NCBI GenBank assembly: GCA_037444305.1
Contig: JBBIMP010000012.1
Location: 1 to 64,000, forward strand
DNA from: JBBIMP01 sp037444305
Lineage (GTDB): Bacteria; Acidobacteriota; UBA6911
DNA length: 64,000 nucleotides
Direction of reading: 5' to 3'
Of this stretch, positions 17,141-27,212 are shown piece after piece. Below the pieces are notes generated by a model. That model searched no databases, was not told the DNA's origin, and was given only the letters and a program-made list of their open reading frames with translations. Numbering within the stretch: the first letter of the stretch is position 1; every line of letters begins with the position of its first letter. The translations under genes and the position numbers were made by a program.

Positions 17141-18135
17141 CAGGCGACGACGGCGGCAATATCGTCCAATATGACGCGGGCAATGGCATCCCTGCCGGAA
17201 TAGCCGGCCGAAAAGTGGGCGATGCCGTCGTTCGTCCTGAAGAGGGCGCCCTTGCGCACGCCTGAAACATCGTAAAAAGGCGAAGCCTTCTCCACGAGCT
17301 CGGGCGCTACGCTGAGGTGCGCTCCGCCCGCAGCTGCCACCGCTCGCCCGATCAACCGGACCGCGCATTCGGAGGCTCTTGCCTGGCGGATCATCTGGTT
17401 TGCCTCCGCTCCGAGCCCGAGCCTGGGGATGTCGCCCAGTCTGACCTGCGCGTTCATGAATTCCTGGGCCAGGATGAGGAGCTTGGCGGCAGTGTCCCAA
17501 CCCTCGATGTCGAGTGCAGGATCGGGTTCGGCTATGCCGCTAGCCTGGGCCAGCGCGAGCGCATCGGCGAAGGGCAGGGAGCGCTCCAGCATTTCGCTTA
17601 GGATGAAATTGGTCGTGCCGTTCAGGACGCCCGTGATTTCGGCGACCTGACCGGCCTGGATCGCAGCCGGCGGACGCACGCCGATAGTCCCGGTAAAGGC
17701 CAGGCGGACTCCTGCGGCAGCCGCCGCCCGACGCAGCTCGGCATGGCCGTGCACCACCGGTCCCTTGTCGACCGTCACCACGTGAATTCCGGAATTCAGC
17801 GCGGCTTGAAGGTAGCCCAGCGCCGGCTGGCCGCCGGCGAGGTTGGTCGGCATGCACTCCACAAGGACGGTGACGCCGAAGTCGGCGAGTCGGCCAACAT
17901 ACTCGGCCACGGAGACAAGCCGGCCGTGACTGGCGCAATTGCCCACCTGCCGTCCTTCGTCCACTATGCGGAGAACGGAGGACAGCCGGTCGGGAGAGTG
18001 CAGGTACAGCCCGCCGGTCACGTCGGCTACACCCCGGACCGTCGTTTGTGCGGGCGGCCCGGGCGGAGAGTTCAGGAGGTAACGGGCAAATCCGCGCCCG
18101 ACATTGCCGAATCCAAGCAGGGCGATATCCGTCAT
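17140..18135 (-). CDS. hom: Homoserine dehydrogenase (no ACT domain)
   Basis: 331 aa. The Rossmann motif GFGNVGRG (8-15), VTVDKGPV with the conserved lysine, GTIGV, LNGTTNFIL and the substrate-loop motif EPDPALDIEGWDTAAKL are all present. It reduces aspartate semialdehyde to homoserine for methionine and threonine synthesis. The protein ends after the catalytic domain without the C-terminal ACT regulatory domain common in longer homologues, so feedback control by threonine is not expected through an ACT site. It stands alone on the minus strand. Confidence 0.92.
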   Translation of the reverse strand: MTDIALLGFGNVGRGFARYLLNSPPGPPAQTTVRGVADVTGGLYLHSPDRLSSVLRIVDEGRQVGNCASHGRLVSVAEYVGRLADFGVTVLVECMPTNLAGGQPALGYLQAALNSGIHVVTVDKGPVVHGHAELRRAAAAAGVRLAFTGTIGVRPPAAIQAGQVAEITGVLNGTTNFILSEMLERSLPFADALALAQASGIAEPDPALDIEGWDTAAKLLILAQEFMNAQVRLGDIPRLGLGAEANQMIRQARASECAVRLIGRAVAAAGGAHLSVAPELVEKASPFYDVSGVRKGALFRTNDGIAHFSAGYSGRDAIARVILDDIAAVVA

Positions 18136-18584
18136 GTCTGGAAATCCTCCGGCCTCCGGTGTGAGCGGTGCTCTGGTGCTGCGCGCAGATTATCTTTTCA
18201 CAGGCAACCTGATTCTGTCTACCCTGTATGCCGGCCGAAACCCGGGGTGGACGGGCAATGGACACTATCCTTGACACCCTGTGTATTCGGGCAGTGTTGC
18301 CCGTTGGCCTTGCCGTTGGTACCCGGGCGGAGTGCGGAGCGGCCGACTGGAAGCGGATGCCGCTGTTTGGGCGTGGGACTGCCGCATGCGGCGGCAACCC
18401 GGCATGCACGAATGGGAGAGGCGGTTCATGGCGGATCCCACGGCGGGCAATGGTTGTCCTCAGGCATCCGTCCCATCGGGCAATGCGCTCCCGCGAGCGG
18501 ACCGCAGGCTGGTGAACCCTGCCGTCCTATGGCATGATCCGCTTTGCGGTTGGTTTCGACAACGGCACCAGGCCGGGAGAAGCG
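18136..18584. other. Intergenic region between divergent genes, nothing recognised
   Basis: About 450 bases between hom (minus) and the TerB-like gene (plus). It should contain both promoters. A TTGACA occurs at about 18272-18277, but no convincing -10 follows at the right distance. No RNA gene or coding remnant was recognised. Confidence 0.45.
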
Positions 18585-19127
18585 ATGTCAATTCTGGACA
18601 TTTTCAAGATGGGCGCCCGCCGAGAAGCGGAAGCTGGATCGGGAGCTGAAACCGAGGCCGTGCGGAAGATCGCCAGGGCGTTGGACGAGATCGAGCCGGA
18701 GCGGGCGAAGTTCATTGCCGCATTTGCATACCTGCTGGGCAGAGTTGCCCGGACGGATCTCGAAATCAGCCAGAAGGAAGTCGACGCCATGGAAAAGCTC
18801 GTGATGCGGCAGGGGAATCTGCCCGAGGAGCAGGCGGTCCTGGTGGTGCAGATTGCGAAAACGCAAAATGTCCTCTTTGGCGGGACTGAGAATTATCTGG
18901 TCACCCGCGAATTCAACAAGATCGCGACCCACGCGGAAAAGCTGGCCCTGCTGAGGTGTCTTTTTGCCGTCTGTTCGGCTGAGGATATGATCTCGACGGT
19001 GGAGGATAACGAGGTGAGCCAGATTGCGGACGAGCTGCGGATTGAGCACCGGGAGTTCATTGCCGTGCGCTCCGAGTTTCGGGCCCACCTGGCCGTTCTC
19101 AGGGATTCACAGTCTTTGGACGACTGA
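18585..19127 (+). CDS. TerB-like (tellurite-resistance family) protein
   Basis: 180 aa, all helical, cytoplasmic. Helices around residues 35-165 follow the TerB/COG4103 pattern (AFAYLLGRVARTDLEISQKE…ALLRCLFAVCSAED…DNEVSQIADEL), with acidic clusters as in the metal-binding site of TerB-fold proteins. A role in tellurite resistance itself is not implied; the family is widespread and mostly uncharacterised. GGGAGAAG precedes the ATG. Confidence 0.7.
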   Translation: MSILDIFKMGARREAEAGSGAETEAVRKIARALDEIEPERAKFIAAFAYLLGRVARTDLEISQKEVDAMEKLVMRQGNLPEEQAVLVVQIAKTQNVLFGGTENYLVTREFNKIATHAEKLALLRCLFAVCSAEDMISTVEDNEVSQIADELRIEHREFIAVRSEFRAHLAVLRDSQSLDD

Positions 19128-19231
19128 AAAGCCCCTCCGTTTCGTTCCTTTGCAGTCCCGCGACACCCCCCCCCGCCGCCCTGCACCGCCGCTTCGCCTC
19201 CGCGTTGCCCTTCCCGCGGCAGCACCCGATT

Positions 19232-20662
19232 TCAGGCGCGCGAAGCGTGGTGGGGCAGAGGATTGCGTCGCAGCGTCGAGATCCAGAGCACCGCGAAAGA
19301 AAGGGCAATGCCGAGCAAATAGGGATTGAGAATCCCAAGAATGGTGTTTCCAAAATAGCGCTGGAGGATCAGCGTTGCAGGGATCGATGCACCGATCGCT
19401 GCCAGCGCCGCGCGCGCATCCGGCCGCCGGGAGTACAGGCCGGAAACAACCGGCGCGAAAAGCGTGACCGAGACCAGGCTGTAGAAGATGGTCAGCGTGG
19501 CAATTATGGATGGAATCCGGATTGCCAGAAGCACGCCAAGAATGCCGGCGGCAATGGATGTCAGCCGGCTGACGCTGAGAAGGCGGGCTTCGCTCGCACC
19601 CGTGTTGAGAAACCGCTTGTAGAGATCCACCGTCAGTGAGGTGGACAGCATGAAAAGCACCGCGTCGCAGGTGCTCACCTCGGCGGAAAACACGGCAGCG
19701 AGACCCAGCACGCCTAACCACAGGGGTAGCACCTCGGTCATGATCCTGAAAATCCCCAACTGGGGATCGTCAATCCCCGGAAACTGTGCCGCCGCCACGA
19801 TCCCAAGCAGAGGAGGGACCAGGGCAAACAGGAGCATGGCGCCCCCGTTGAGGTTCACACCCATCCTCCCCGCGGCGGCCGACCGGGCGCCATAAAATTT
19901 CTGGATTAATCCTGGAGAGACGATAAACGACGGCGTCAGGAGGGCGAGGTAGTAGATGATTCCGGCCGTGCCTATCCCGCCCGGGCTCAGGTAGCCGGCG
20001 GTTTGTGCATCGCCCAGCGACTCCGAGAGCCGGCGGACCACTTCCTGCCAGCCGCCGGATGCCGCCAGCGCATAGGGCGCCGTGAGCGTGAATCCCGTCA
20101 GCAGCACGAAAAGCTGCAGGGTGTTCACCCGGGCAGCCCCGAAGAGGCCGCCGGCGGAAAAATAGGCGATCATTACGCAACCGCCGAGAACCGAGCCGAA
20201 CCAACGAGGTGCGCCGACGACCACGTGGAATATGATGGAGATCGCCACCAGTTGCGCTGCCAGCAGTCCCAGGGAGCCAATCCAGAGAATCGCGGCCACC
20301 CAACCCCGCACAGCCCGGCTATAGCGCAGTTCGAGGTAGTCGCCCAGAGTGTGCAGATTTTCTTTCGCGGCGATGCGCCAGATCCTGGGCCCGACCGAAT
20401 TGGCAAGGATGAAACATCCCAGCGCGGCCGAGCCGACCCACCACCACGCGGACCATCCGATTTCGTAGGCTAGCGCAGCAGCTCCAACCGTTGACCCGGC
20501 CCCGATGTTGGCGGCCAGAAAGGTGGCGAAGACCAACCCTGGGCCCAGGCGGCGGCCGGCCACTAGAAAATCCGCCGCCAGCCGGACGCGCCGGGACAGA
20601 AAGGCGCCGATCGCCACCATCAGGAAGGAATAAAGCAGAATCCAGAGAAGGAACGTATTCAC
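19232..20662 (-). CDS. Sodium:solute symporter family transporter
   Basis: 476 aa, GTG start with AGGAAGA seven bases upstream. About 12-13 membrane helices are evident. The N-terminal region RRVRLAADFLVAGRRLG followed by ATFLAANIGAGSTVGAA is the sodium:solute symporter (SSS) pattern. It imports an organic solute with sodium; the substrate cannot be read from sequence. An upstream in-frame ATG at 20818 would add 52 polar residues and is not preferred. The gene is divergent from the acetyl-CoA synthetase-like gene, so uptake of a carboxylate is possible, by inference only. Confidence 0.87.
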   Translation of the reverse strand: MNTFLLWILLYSFLMVAIGAFLSRRVRLAADFLVAGRRLGPGLVFATFLAANIGAGSTVGAAALAYEIGWSAWWWVGSAALGCFILANSVGPRIWRIAAKENLHTLGDYLELRYSRAVRGWVAAILWIGSLGLLAAQLVAISIIFHVVVGAPRWFGSVLGGCVMIAYFSAGGLFGAARVNTLQLFVLLTGFTLTAPYALAASGGWQEVVRRLSESLGDAQTAGYLSPGGIGTAGIIYYLALLTPSFIVSPGLIQKFYGARSAAAGRMGVNLNGGAMLLFALVPPLLGIVAAAQFPGIDDPQLGIFRIMTEVLPLWLGVLGLAAVFSAEVSTCDAVLFMLSTSLTVDLYKRFLNTGASEARLLSVSRLTSIAAGILGVLLAIRIPSIIATLTIFYSLVSVTLFAPVVSGLYSRRPDARAALAAIGASIPATLILQRYFGNTILGILNPYLLGIALSFAVLWISTLRRNPLPHHASRA

Positions 20663-20974
20663 TTGTGGATCTTCCTGTCGAGCTCTATTGCCGGCGCCGG
20701 CAGGTCGGCTCGCAAGTATCTTCCGTGATTTGTCAAAATGCAAAATATCGCGGGCGCCCGATGATAAAATCGGGACCCGGGCCGATCGCGCATACGGCAC
20801 ATTGAAAACATGGATCATATTGAGTCAAGAACGCCATTCAAAGCAAATCGCAATTCCGACTGCCGTGCTCGATCCATGCTCGGGCTTGTGGCCGACCCGC
20901 GGGGCGGCCTTTGAGGAGCAGCCGATCTGCCGGCGCAGGGAAAGCGCAATGAAGCACTGTGGAGGTGAGAGTCA
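20663..20974. other. Divergent promoter region
   Basis: 312 bases between the symporter (minus) and the acetyl-CoA synthetase-like gene (plus). It contains a perfect 6-bp inverted repeat CCCGAT-N6-ATCGGG (20757-20774) that could be an operator or a small hairpin. No clear -35/-10 pair was found. Confidence 0.35.
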
Positions 20975-22939
20975 ATGAAAGCTGTCGAAGCGAACGAAAT
21001 CGTCTGGCGCCCGACACAGGAGCAGGTCGAACGTGCGAATGTCACGAGATTCATGAAGGCGCAAGGAATCGGGAGCTACCCGGAGTTGCTTCAGCGCTCC
21101 GCCCGGGAAATCGAGTGGTTTTGGCAGGCAGCGCTCGAGGACCTGGGTGTGGAATGGTACCGGCGCTATAGCACAATCCTCGACGCCGCCGCGGGATTTC
21201 CGTGGGCCCGTTGGTTTGTGGGCGGGCAGGTAAACCTGGTCCACAATTGCCTGGACCGGCATGCCGCCGGGCGGCCGTCCGCGACGGCGCTTATCTGGGA
21301 AGGCGATGACGGCGAGGTCCGGCGGCTTTCCTATGGGGAACTCGATAGGCAGGTTTGCGCGCTGGCCTCGGCGCTCGCGGATGCGGGAATCCAACAGGGG
21401 GACTCGATTGGGTTCTACATGCCCATGGTACCGGAACTCGTGGAAGCGTTCCTGGCGGTCGCTAAAATCGGCGCTGTCGCCGTTCCGGTTTTCTCGGCCT
21501 TCGGGCCCGACGCCCTCGCCATCAGGCTGCAGGACGCGGGTGTAAAACTGCTGTTTACATCGGACGGTTGTTTCCGACGCGGAAAGAAAATACCCATAAA
21601 GCAGAGTGCGGACAGTGCGCTCTCCGCCACCCCCACTGTGGAAAAGGTCGTGGTCTTGAAGCGGACCGGAGCCGAGGTTCAATGGAACGCGCAACGCGAC
21701 GTCTGGTGGGAGGATTTTGTCGGCAGCCGATCCGGGCCGGCGCCCACCGCGGTACTGGAGGCGGAGGCACGGTGCCTCATTATTTATACCTCCGGCACCA
21801 CGGGTCGCCCAAAGGGAACGGTGCACACCCATGGCGGTGTTCTGGCGCAGACAGCCAAGGAACTCGGGTATTACTTCGATGTGGTGGCGGAGGATCGGTT
21901 TTTTTGGCTGACCGACATCGGCTGGATGATGGGACCGTGGGAGATTTTCGGTGTTCTGTTTCACGGAGCCGCCTGCATGATCTTCGAAGGGGCACCGGAC
22001 TGGCCCAAACCGGACCGGTTGTGGAAGATGATCGCGGGCCACCGCATCACGCACCTCGGAATTTCGCCGACAGCGGTGAGAATGCTGCTGCGGGCCGGGA
22101 ACGAGTGGGTGGAACCGCACGACCTCTCCTCCCTCCGGATACTGGGATCCACGGGCGAACCCTGGGATCCGGAATCCTACGGCTGGCTCTTCCGCAAGGT
22201 GGGCCGCGAGCAGTGCCCGGTGATCAATATCTCAGGCGGAACCGAAGTGATGGGTTGCCTGGTGGGCTGCGCCCCGGTATACCCGCTCAAGAGCTGCTCC
22301 TTCCAGGGACCTGGTCTCGGCATGGATGTAGACGTGGTAGACGAGGCGGGCAACCCCGTACGCGGGGCGGTTGGCTATCTGGCCATGAGAAAACCGGCGC
22401 CCTCCATGACCAGGGGATTTCTCAACGACAACGAAAGGTATCTCTCGACCTATTTCTCCAAGTGGCCGGAAATCTGGTACCACGGAGATTGGGCGCGGGT
22501 GGATGGCGACGGCTTCTGGTACATCGAGGGCCGGGCCGACGACACCATCAAGACAGCCGGCAAGCGAATGGGGCCTGCGGAAATCGAGGCGGTGCTGATG
22601 ACCCACCCTGCGGTGGCGGAAGCGGCGGCCATCGGTGTCCCGCACGAGATCAAGGGGGAGGTGGTGGTTTGTTTCGTAGTTCTGCGACAGGATTTTCGAC
22701 CGGGTCCGGCTCTGACTGAGGCTATTTCCGACCATGTGGTTGCCGCCCTGGGCAAGACGGTTCGTCCGGCGGATGTACACTGTGTCGAAGGCCTGCCGAA
22801 AACGAGGTCCGCCAAGATTGTCCGTGGAGCGATAAAACGGCGCTACCTGGGCCTTCCGCCTGGGGATCTATCGTCCGTGGAGAATGTCGGCATCCTCGAT
22901 TCGATACCAGCCCCGCGGGAGGAGGCACAAGGGGACTGA
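20975..22939 (+). CDS. Acetyl-CoA synthetase-like AMP-forming acyl-CoA ligase
   Basis: 654 aa, typical AcsA length. The P-loop-like motif YTSGTTGRPKG, the A5-type STGEPWDPES, the YHGDWARVDGDGFWYIEGR region and the C-terminal TRSAKIVR with the catalytic lysine are present. It activates a short-chain carboxylate to its CoA thioester through an acyl-AMP. Acetate is the likeliest substrate given the WFVGGQVNLVHNC(L)DRH N-terminal block, but propionate or another acid is possible. GGAGGTGAG stands ahead of the ATG. Confidence 0.88.
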   Translation: MKAVEANEIVWRPTQEQVERANVTRFMKAQGIGSYPELLQRSAREIEWFWQAALEDLGVEWYRRYSTILDAAAGFPWARWFVGGQVNLVHNCLDRHAAGRPSATALIWEGDDGEVRRLSYGELDRQVCALASALADAGIQQGDSIGFYMPMVPELVEAFLAVAKIGAVAVPVFSAFGPDALAIRLQDAGVKLLFTSDGCFRRGKKIPIKQSADSALSATPTVEKVVVLKRTGAEVQWNAQRDVWWEDFVGSRSGPAPTAVLEAEARCLIIYTSGTTGRPKGTVHTHGGVLAQTAKELGYYFDVVAEDRFFWLTDIGWMMGPWEIFGVLFHGAACMIFEGAPDWPKPDRLWKMIAGHRITHLGISPTAVRMLLRAGNEWVEPHDLSSLRILGSTGEPWDPESYGWLFRKVGREQCPVINISGGTEVMGCLVGCAPVYPLKSCSFQGPGLGMDVDVVDEAGNPVRGAVGYLAMRKPAPSMTRGFLNDNERYLSTYFSKWPEIWYHGDWARVDGDGFWYIEGRADDTIKTAGKRMGPAEIEAVLMTHPAVAEAAAIGVPHEIKGEVVVCFVVLRQDFRPGPALTEAISDHVVAALGKTVRPADVHCVEGLPKTRSAKIVRGAIKRRYLGLPPGDLSSVENVGILDSIPAPREEAQGD

Positions 22940-23060
22940 GTACCGGACACGGGCGGCGAAGGCAGATGCGATTAATCTGGGATATAGATCCTCGAACGGT
23001 GCTAGAATTCTGCTGGTTTGATTTTGCAGCGCAGATTCGTTGCGATCAAGGGAGGTCCCG

Positions 23061-23771
23061 ATGGCCCGTCTAGCTTTTCAATGTGCATTCATCATAGCCG
23101 TCCTGTTTTCCTTCACTGCTGCCGCAGACAAGAAGGAGTTCTGGGAGGAAAAGCCCTTTGGCGAATGGACGGAAAAGGAAGTGGACAAAATGCTCAAAAA
23201 CTCGCCCTGGGCCAAGAGCATAGTGTTGAGCACAGGTGCGACTTCTGCCGGTTCAGGCTCGTCCCGGGGCGGGGGCGGTGGTGAGGAGGGCGGCCCGGTA
23301 GGGGGCGGAGGCGTATCCGGTCCCGAGAGGATGGCGCCCAAGGCGGTGATCACCTGGTATGCAAGACCCATCCGCGAGGCACTGGCGAGAAGAATGGAAC
23401 TGCAGGAGGTCAAGGACGCCAGGGAGAGAGCCGATAAACTCCTGAACCGCCCTGATTCCCCTTTCTACGACCTGCTGATCACCGGTTGGGGGCCCTCGGG
23501 GCGGGAGAGCAGAACCGAGGCGCTCCAGAAGCTGAAAGAAGAGGCCTATCTCCAAACCAAACAGAAGGAAAAGCTGCGCGTGGCGGAGGTGCTGCCTCCG
23601 GCCAATGCATCGGACCCCCTGGTGCTTCGCTTTGCGCGCGCGGCGGACGGAGTCCCGGTTCTGGATCTCGCTGACAAAGAGGTCACTTTGGTGATCAAGA
23701 TGCGGAACAACACTCTGAGGGTGGTGTTCAAGTTTGCCGAGATGGTTGTCAATAGCAAGCTGGAGCTATGA
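23061..23771 (+). CDS. Secreted protein with NSPWA motif (GWxTD-like, acidobacterial type)
   Basis: 236 aa. A Sec signal peptide (about residues 1-21) precedes FWEEKPFGEWTEKEV and MLKNSPWAK, a block I associate with exported Acidobacteria proteins of unknown function. A Gly-rich linker (about 70-90) follows, and the remainder is mixed alpha/beta. GGGAGGT is placed well for the ATG at 23061 rather than for 23040. The function is unknown. Confidence 0.7.
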   Translation: MARLAFQCAFIIAVLFSFTAAADKKEFWEEKPFGEWTEKEVDKMLKNSPWAKSIVLSTGATSAGSGSSRGGGGGEEGGPVGGGGVSGPERMAPKAVITWYARPIREALARRMELQEVKDARERADKLLNRPDSPFYDLLITGWGPSGRESRTEALQKLKEEAYLQTKQKEKLRVAEVLPPANASDPLVLRFARAADGVPVLDLADKEVTLVIKMRNNTLRVVFKFAEMVVNSKLEL

Positions 23772-23944
23772 GGGGGAGCACCCCGCTGTCTGCTGGAAAG
23801 TCGGGCCGACGGTCCGCAGCGGCATTGACCGGTTCTGCACCGACTGATGCCGGGTGGGCTTGACACCCTGAGGAAGCATTTTCGTACTGCACGTGTCCGG
23901 GAGGCGCAGGTTCTTTCCGCTGAGAGGCGCTTTGACGGGGCTTG

Positions 23945-24499
23945 ATGACCAAGACCGGTAGAAGAGAAAGGGTGGCGCGGAGGTGGCGCCCCAGCACCGG
24001 GCCATTGGCGAATCTGCGGGCCGCCGAGGCGATCAGGACGGTGGTAGAGTGCCCGCATCGGCTTGCCGAGCTCATCGGAATACTGGTGGACGGGGATTTA
24101 AGGTTGCGGAGTTGGGCGGCAGCCGCGGTCGCCAGCCTGGCTGTATCTCATCCGGAGCGCTTGCTCCGCCACCTGGCTCTCCTGTCAGCAGCCGCAAGTG
24201 ATCCACTGGCGCATGTGCGCTGGAACCTCGCTTTCGCGCTGGGCAAGATCTGCGCGCGCTTTCCCGGTCAATCCAAGCCCATAATCCCGGTGCTGCTGGC
24301 ACAGTTGAAGGACAGCCATCCGGTAGTAAGCGCCATGGCACGGTACAATTTGGCCGAGATTTGCCGGGTTGGGCCCCATATGGTATCCCGCCTCGTGGCC
24401 GCCGGTGAGCATCTCGTGCCGGACTGGTTGAGCGAGATTCTGCACCGCGCAGGCCATGGCGCAGCCAAGCATGGTCCGGACCGACATGAAGGGCGGTGA
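23945..24499 (+). CDS. HEAT-repeat protein
   Basis: 184 aa. Three to four helical pairs (LRSWAAAAVASLAVSHPERL, HVRWNLAFALGKICARFP and HPVVSAMARYNLAEICR) have the spacing of HEAT/PBS-lyase repeats. There is no signal peptide and no enzymatic motif, so it is probably a small protein-interaction scaffold. The start is uncertain because no strong ribosome site precedes the ATG at 23945. Confidence 0.6.
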   Translation: MTKTGRRERVARRWRPSTGPLANLRAAEAIRTVVECPHRLAELIGILVDGDLRLRSWAAAAVASLAVSHPERLLRHLALLSAAASDPLAHVRWNLAFALGKICARFPGQSKPIIPVLLAQLKDSHPVVSAMARYNLAEICRVGPHMVSRLVAAGEHLVPDWLSEILHRAGHGAAKHGPDRHEGR

Positions 24500-24721
24500 C
24501 CGCGCACGGACCGCAGAGCAACGAACTGCCTGATTGTCTCCTCCCACGCCCTCCAAAAAGCGGAACAAGGTCAATATCCGGACGTAATTAACGGGCGGAG
24601 ACTGAATGGGCTGCTGGAAAGGCCTTTCCCGCGGAATCCGGGTCCGGCATGGGTCAGGGGATCGACGAAACCGGCTGCGGTGCTTGTGAGCAGCAAGGTA
24701 ACTATTGACGGGGAGCAGTTT

Positions 24722-25870
24722 ATGAAAACAGCGATCGTAATGTGCACGGTCTGGGTGCTCGCATTCGGGGCTCCCGGCTATGCTCAGACGGACACTTTTC
24801 TGAAAAGCTTCAAGCAGTTCAAGGATGTGGCGCCCAGGGTCGATTTTTTTGCGGCCAGCCAGAAGGAGGTCACTCCGTTTGAGAAGCCGGTAAGGGAGGC
24901 GATGCAGAGGCTTGGAAATTTTTTGGGGAAGGATGTGCCGAAGGGGGCCATTTTCGTCTGCAGCTCCCAGGAACAGAAAGATGCTGTCTATGAGCCACGC
25001 GTCATCAAAATGGGTTATCAGTGGCTCCTGACGATCCTGACGCCCGAGGCCAACGCCCAGGCCCAGATCGAACGCTTGAGGGCGCAGATGGGTAACGAGC
25101 TGCCTCCCAACGTGCTCGAACGGATTCAGAGTCAAAATCCCGAGATGCGCGCGTCCATGGAGACCCGCATGGTAAACAACACAGTCCAGCAGATGGGATT
25201 CGCCCTGCTGCAGGCCGCTCTGGCTCCGTCACAGCAGTTCCGGTCGTCCAGAATCGAGGACATCGGGCGGCTTCCGATGGCGGACTGGCTGGAGATCGGG
25301 CTAGTGAACCATGCGGCCGGAGTAGGACCCAACATGGGTTTCCTGCAGCCGAGATTGCAGGAGGCCTTCCCGCTGGACGACCTCCTGTCCATGTCCAGGC
25401 CTTTTGTTGCGCCCACGGTGGGCGATAGCGGCGGTGGCGCATTTATGATTCGCATGGGACCTGCCGGGGGCGCAGGCAGCCCCGGCGGTCCTCCTGCGGG
25501 TGGAAATCCGGGCGGCTTGCCCGGCATGGGCGGTCAAGGCGGCCAAGGGGGCGGTCAGGGACGACAGGGAGGCGGAGGCGGCGGGCGAAACATGCCGAAG
25601 GACCAGCAGGATCGGATGACCTTCGACGCCCAGGCGATCGCCCTATTCAACTATGTGATTGAAAAGGCGGGGATGGAAAAGGCAAAGGAGATGTTTCAGC
25701 TGAATCGCGGTGGCACGGATCCGCGCGCAATCCTGACCGGCGAAGGCTTTTTTGGCAGCGACCTCGACAAGACAGAAAAAGAGTGGCACACCTGGATCCA
25801 GGCTCAAAAGGTCGAGGGCGGGATGCGCATCATTCGCAACCCGGGAGGTCCCGGCAATCCACCGCAGTAG
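24722..25870 (+). CDS. Secreted Gly-rich protein resembling a degenerate peptidase-MA domain
   Basis: 382 aa. The signal peptide ends at GYAQ. The middle region has the layout of peptidase_MA-like gluzincins: an all-alpha lead-in, then MADWLEIGLVNHAAG in the place where active members have a WLxEGxA(x)Y motif. The preceding HExxH zinc site is not visible, so catalysis is doubtful. A Gly/Gln/Pro-rich low-complexity linker spans about residues 245-295. It is followed after 17 bases by the first HlyD gene and probably belongs to that operon. The peptidase-MA relation is inference. Confidence 0.6.
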   Translation: MKTAIVMCTVWVLAFGAPGYAQTDTFLKSFKQFKDVAPRVDFFAASQKEVTPFEKPVREAMQRLGNFLGKDVPKGAIFVCSSQEQKDAVYEPRVIKMGYQWLLTILTPEANAQAQIERLRAQMGNELPPNVLERIQSQNPEMRASMETRMVNNTVQQMGFALLQAALAPSQQFRSSRIEDIGRLPMADWLEIGLVNHAAGVGPNMGFLQPRLQEAFPLDDLLSMSRPFVAPTVGDSGGGAFMIRMGPAGGAGSPGGPPAGGNPGGLPGMGGQGGQGGGQGRQGGGGGGRNMPKDQQDRMTFDAQAIALFNYVIEKAGMEKAKEMFQLNRGGTDPRAILTGEGFFGSDLDKTEKEWHTWIQAQKVEGGMRIIRNPGGPGNPPQ

Positions 25871-25887
25871 GGCGGGAGGTTCGACTT

Positions 25888-27110
25888 ATGGTTATGCATC
25901 ACCGACGGTTCATTCAGCGTTTTCCGGGAATGGCATTGATTGCCGTTACAGTGGTGGTTGCCGCGATTGCCGTGCCCGCGGGCACGGCTCAGGGGCCAGT
26001 TCGCGAGGGCAAAAAGACAGAGACCGCAACCGCCCCTGCAGCGAAGGCTTCCGATCCTCAAGCCAAGGCGGACAGCTACCTGGCAGCCGCTGCGGACATA
26101 GAGCGCAGCCTGCTTTTCACGGGTGAATTGCTGGCATCGCAATCCAGGGAAATCTCGGTTCCCCGCATTCAGTCGGGCTTTTCCAGCACGATTACCTTTC
26201 TGGAACTGGAAGGCACAGAGGTAAGAGGGGGACAGCGCATCCTGGAGTTCGACAGCTCGGCGCTCGTCAGCCAAAAGTCAGAAGCGGAACGGCGGCTGGA
26301 TGAGGCCAAGCTGAAGATTGAAAAGACCAAGGCCGACCTGGAAGCGCAGCGTTGTGACTTCCTCAGCGAGGTGGCCCAGACGGAGGGCAACCTTGCGATT
26401 GCCCAGCTGTATGGAAAGATTGAAGCGGAACTGCTCCCGGCGAACACGTACCAGAGATACCAGCTGGATCTGGAAAAAGCGCAACTGGCGCTGACCAAGG
26501 CAAAGGAGAGGCTGGCCAATCACGAAGCCAGCGTGCCGGCCCAGCTGGCGCTGGCGGACATCGAACGCTCGCAGGCTGAGCTGGAGCTGAAGAAGATCGA
26601 AGGGGATCTGAGGTTGCTCAGTGTGGATGCGCCCCAGGATGGCATCATCATCTACGGTGATAACTGGGCCAGCAACCGCAAGGTGCAGATCGGCGACAAT
26701 GTGTTCCCCGGAACGACGGTGGTGATTCTGCCGGACCTTTCCACCATGCATGTGGAATCCTATGTCTACGACACCGAGATGCTGCTGCTCTCGCGGGGCA
26801 TGACCTGTGAACTCAGCCTGGACGCTGCGCCGGGCCGCAGCTGGAAGGGCAGAATCGTCTCCCTGACGAGCATTGCGGGAAGGAAAGGATTTGCCTCGAA
26901 GCACAAGGTTTTCAAGGCCGTAATCCAGCCCGAAAGCGTGGACCCCAGCATCATGAAACCGGGCATGACCGTGAGAGTGGAGGTGCCCGTGTCGATGGCA
27001 TCGCAGGTTGTGGCAATTCCGAGGGACTTTCTCGGGTTGGATGACGCCGGCCAATATTATGTGCTCAAAGGGGTGGACCTCAAGACGGCATCGGCCCAGG
27101 CGGTCACCCC
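25888..27110 (+). CDS. HlyD/RND-type periplasmic adaptor 1 (truncated by gap)
   Basis: The first 407 codons are seen before the N-run. A signal peptide (to about residue 32) is followed by a lipoyl/barrel-sandwich half (FSSTITFLELEGTEVRGGQ), a long coiled-coil hairpin with heptad Lys/Glu/Leu (about 130-240), the second lipoyl half (VDAPQDGIIIYG) and beta-barrel strands (MKPGMTVRVEVPV). It bridges an inner-membrane transporter to the outer membrane. GGGCGGGAGG is eight bases from the ATG at 25888. The C-terminus lies in the gap. Confidence 0.85.
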
Positions 27111-27210
27111 NNNNNNNNNNNNNNNNNNNNNNNNNNNNNNNNNNNNNNNNNNNNNNNNNNNNNNNNNNNNNNNNNNNNNNNNNNNNNNNNNNNNNNNNNN
27201 NNNNNNNNNN
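27111..27210. other. Assembly gap (100 N)
   Basis: Exactly 100 N, the usual placeholder for a scaffold gap of unknown length. It falls between two HlyD paralogues, so a repeat-induced assembly break is likely. Anything from a few bases to whole genes may be missing, including an ABC ATPase gene. Confidence 0.98.
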
Positions 27211-27212
27211 TG

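Noticed and set aside
18272..18300. TTGACA-led promoter ahead of the TerB-like gene
   Set aside because: No matching -10 at 16-18 bases.
25430..25600. Short G/C-rich tandem repeats suggesting a repeat array or CRISPR
   Set aside because: It codes for the Gly/Gln/Pro-rich linker of a secreted protein; the units are irregular and there are no spacers.
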